NCBI GenBank assembly: GCA_027575765.1
Contig: JANBPT010000060.1
Coordinates: forward strand, 24,002-88,001
Source of the DNA: Tieghemiomyces parasiticus
Taxonomy: Eukaryota > Kickxellomycota > Dimargaritomycetes > Dimargaritales > Dimargaritaceae
Direction of reading: 5' to 3'
Length of the DNA: 64,000 nucleotides
Part shown: positions 63,388 to 64,000 of the stretch, in pieces
How positions within the stretch are numbered: the first letter of the stretch is position 1
Layout of the letters: each line of letters opens with the position of its first letter
The notes under the pieces: model-generated
Database searches by the model: none
Told to the model about the DNA's origin: nothing
Seen by the model: only the letters and a program-made list of their open reading frames with translations
Program-made: the position numbers and the translations under genes

Positions 63388-64000
63388 TATGGCTAGATAT
63401 CAATGAGTGACAGGAAAGTCCAGGGGGGTGTCAATTAGAGATGTACACGAGGACAGGTGCCTGGGAGATAGAGAGCAGTACGGGAATGGCCGAAAGAGTG
63501 ATGATAATAGAGGTCCGTATGAAACGGGGGTTAGTTTGGAGTAAGCTGTGCAGTTGGTGCAAAGTTGAGAGCAGCGAAGGGAGTCAAAATCTAGAGGGTG
63601 AAGACATGGAGTCACAAGGAGTGATGGAGGCGGCGCAGTAAGCTTCCAAAACCAATAGATGAAAGGGGGGGAAAAAGTAAATGTTGGCCGCAGAGGGGAG
63701 AGCGGGGGAGGTTATATGAATGATTCCTCAGGCCAGAGCTGGTGGGAGAGAAGCATTGACATTGCCAGCTCGGCTTGGGTGGGGACACCGAAAACCCTAA
63801 ACCAGAATGGCTACGGGTGTAACGGCACCGCCCCCCTGTCACAGCCCATGCCCAAACCTGCCCGCTTGAAAAGGTAATTGATTTCTTCATGGTTACTCGC
63901 CAAGGCGGTGACGCGATCCACGGACGAGCTGGAGGGAGAATGGTGGTGTGGAGGAGCAGCTGACAGGTGTGGGAAAGTAGCTGCAGCAGGCAGCTGACCG
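63388..64000. other. Upstream region of the PH protein, to the window end
   Basis: Presumed promoter and 5' UTR of the minus-strand PH gene. Purine-rich on plus, i.e. pyrimidine-rich on the coding strand. No further gene recognised. Confidence 0.5.

Noticed and set aside
1..64000. CRISPR arrays, rRNA, riboswitches, biosynthetic gene cluster
   Set aside because: No regularly spaced repeats, no rRNA-like blocks, and the metabolic genes (ARO1, the CoA ligase, the PFK-2 gene) are unrelated and far apart. A eukaryotic window.

Overview
This is a nuclear window from a fungus. It holds 17 protein-coding genes that I can support, one decayed mariner-type transposon, and long intergenic stretches in which I see no gene. 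The fungal assignment rests on the pentafunctional ARO1 protein together with TVP23, ELC1, a farnesylated YDJ1-type DnaJ, SEC17 and IBA57. Introns are 137-619 nt with GTAAGT-like donors. Three genes are ones I associate with early-diverging rather than Dikarya fungi (a RAB3GAP1 homologue, a BK/slowpoke-type channel and a CABLES-like cyclin-fold protein), so an early-diverging fungus is likely. Something near Kickxellomycotina/Dimargaritales is my guess only. Coding sequence is GC-rich in third positions, which produces many long antisense shadow ORFs.

Layout: 1-3254 is gene-free apart from a frameshifted mariner transposase on the minus strand (587-1365). YDJ1 (+, 2 exons) is at 3255-4793. 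A CABLES-like gene (-) is at 7036-9357, a small thioredoxin/nucleoredoxin-like gene (-) at 10939-11562, and TVP23 (-) at 13279-14160, whose first coding exon is just the ATG. ARO1 (-) fills 14719-19791 as one exon. SEC17 (+) is at 21144-22629, ELC1/elongin C (+) at 23366-23879 and IBA57 (-) at 24079-25608. A small secreted protein (-) is at 26960-27316, then a 4.5 kb gene desert. PRXL2-like gene A (+) is at 31791-32402, and a secreted His/Lys-repeat, Pro/Ala-rich protein (-) at 33280-34713. A peroxisomal 4-coumarate:CoA-ligase-like enzyme (-) is at 36571-38442, and 6-phosphofructo-2-kinase/fructose-2,6-bisphosphatase (+) at 41608-44059. PRXL2-like gene B (-) is at 44844-45821, the RAB3GAP1 homologue (-) at 47453-52210, the BK-type channel (+, 4 exons) at 54942-60257, and a double-PH-domain protein (-) at 60841-63387.

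The genes do not form a pathway. This is a normal eukaryotic mix: shikimate synthesis, glycolytic control, membrane traffic (SEC17, TVP23, RAB3GAP1, perhaps the PH protein), mitochondrial Fe-S assembly, thiol redox (three thioredoxin-fold genes) and secretion.

The strongest observation is the BK-type channel. Its pore and RCK domains are intact in sequence, but the potassium filter is TAGPAD in place of TVGYGD, its S4 has few arginines, and its calcium bowl lacks the aspartate cluster. Other points of interest are a TATA + GGGTCCGC motif occurring three times on one strand, four amphipathic modules between the two PH domains, two diverged PRXL2 paralogues in opposite orientation, and coding first exons of only 3 and 10 nt.
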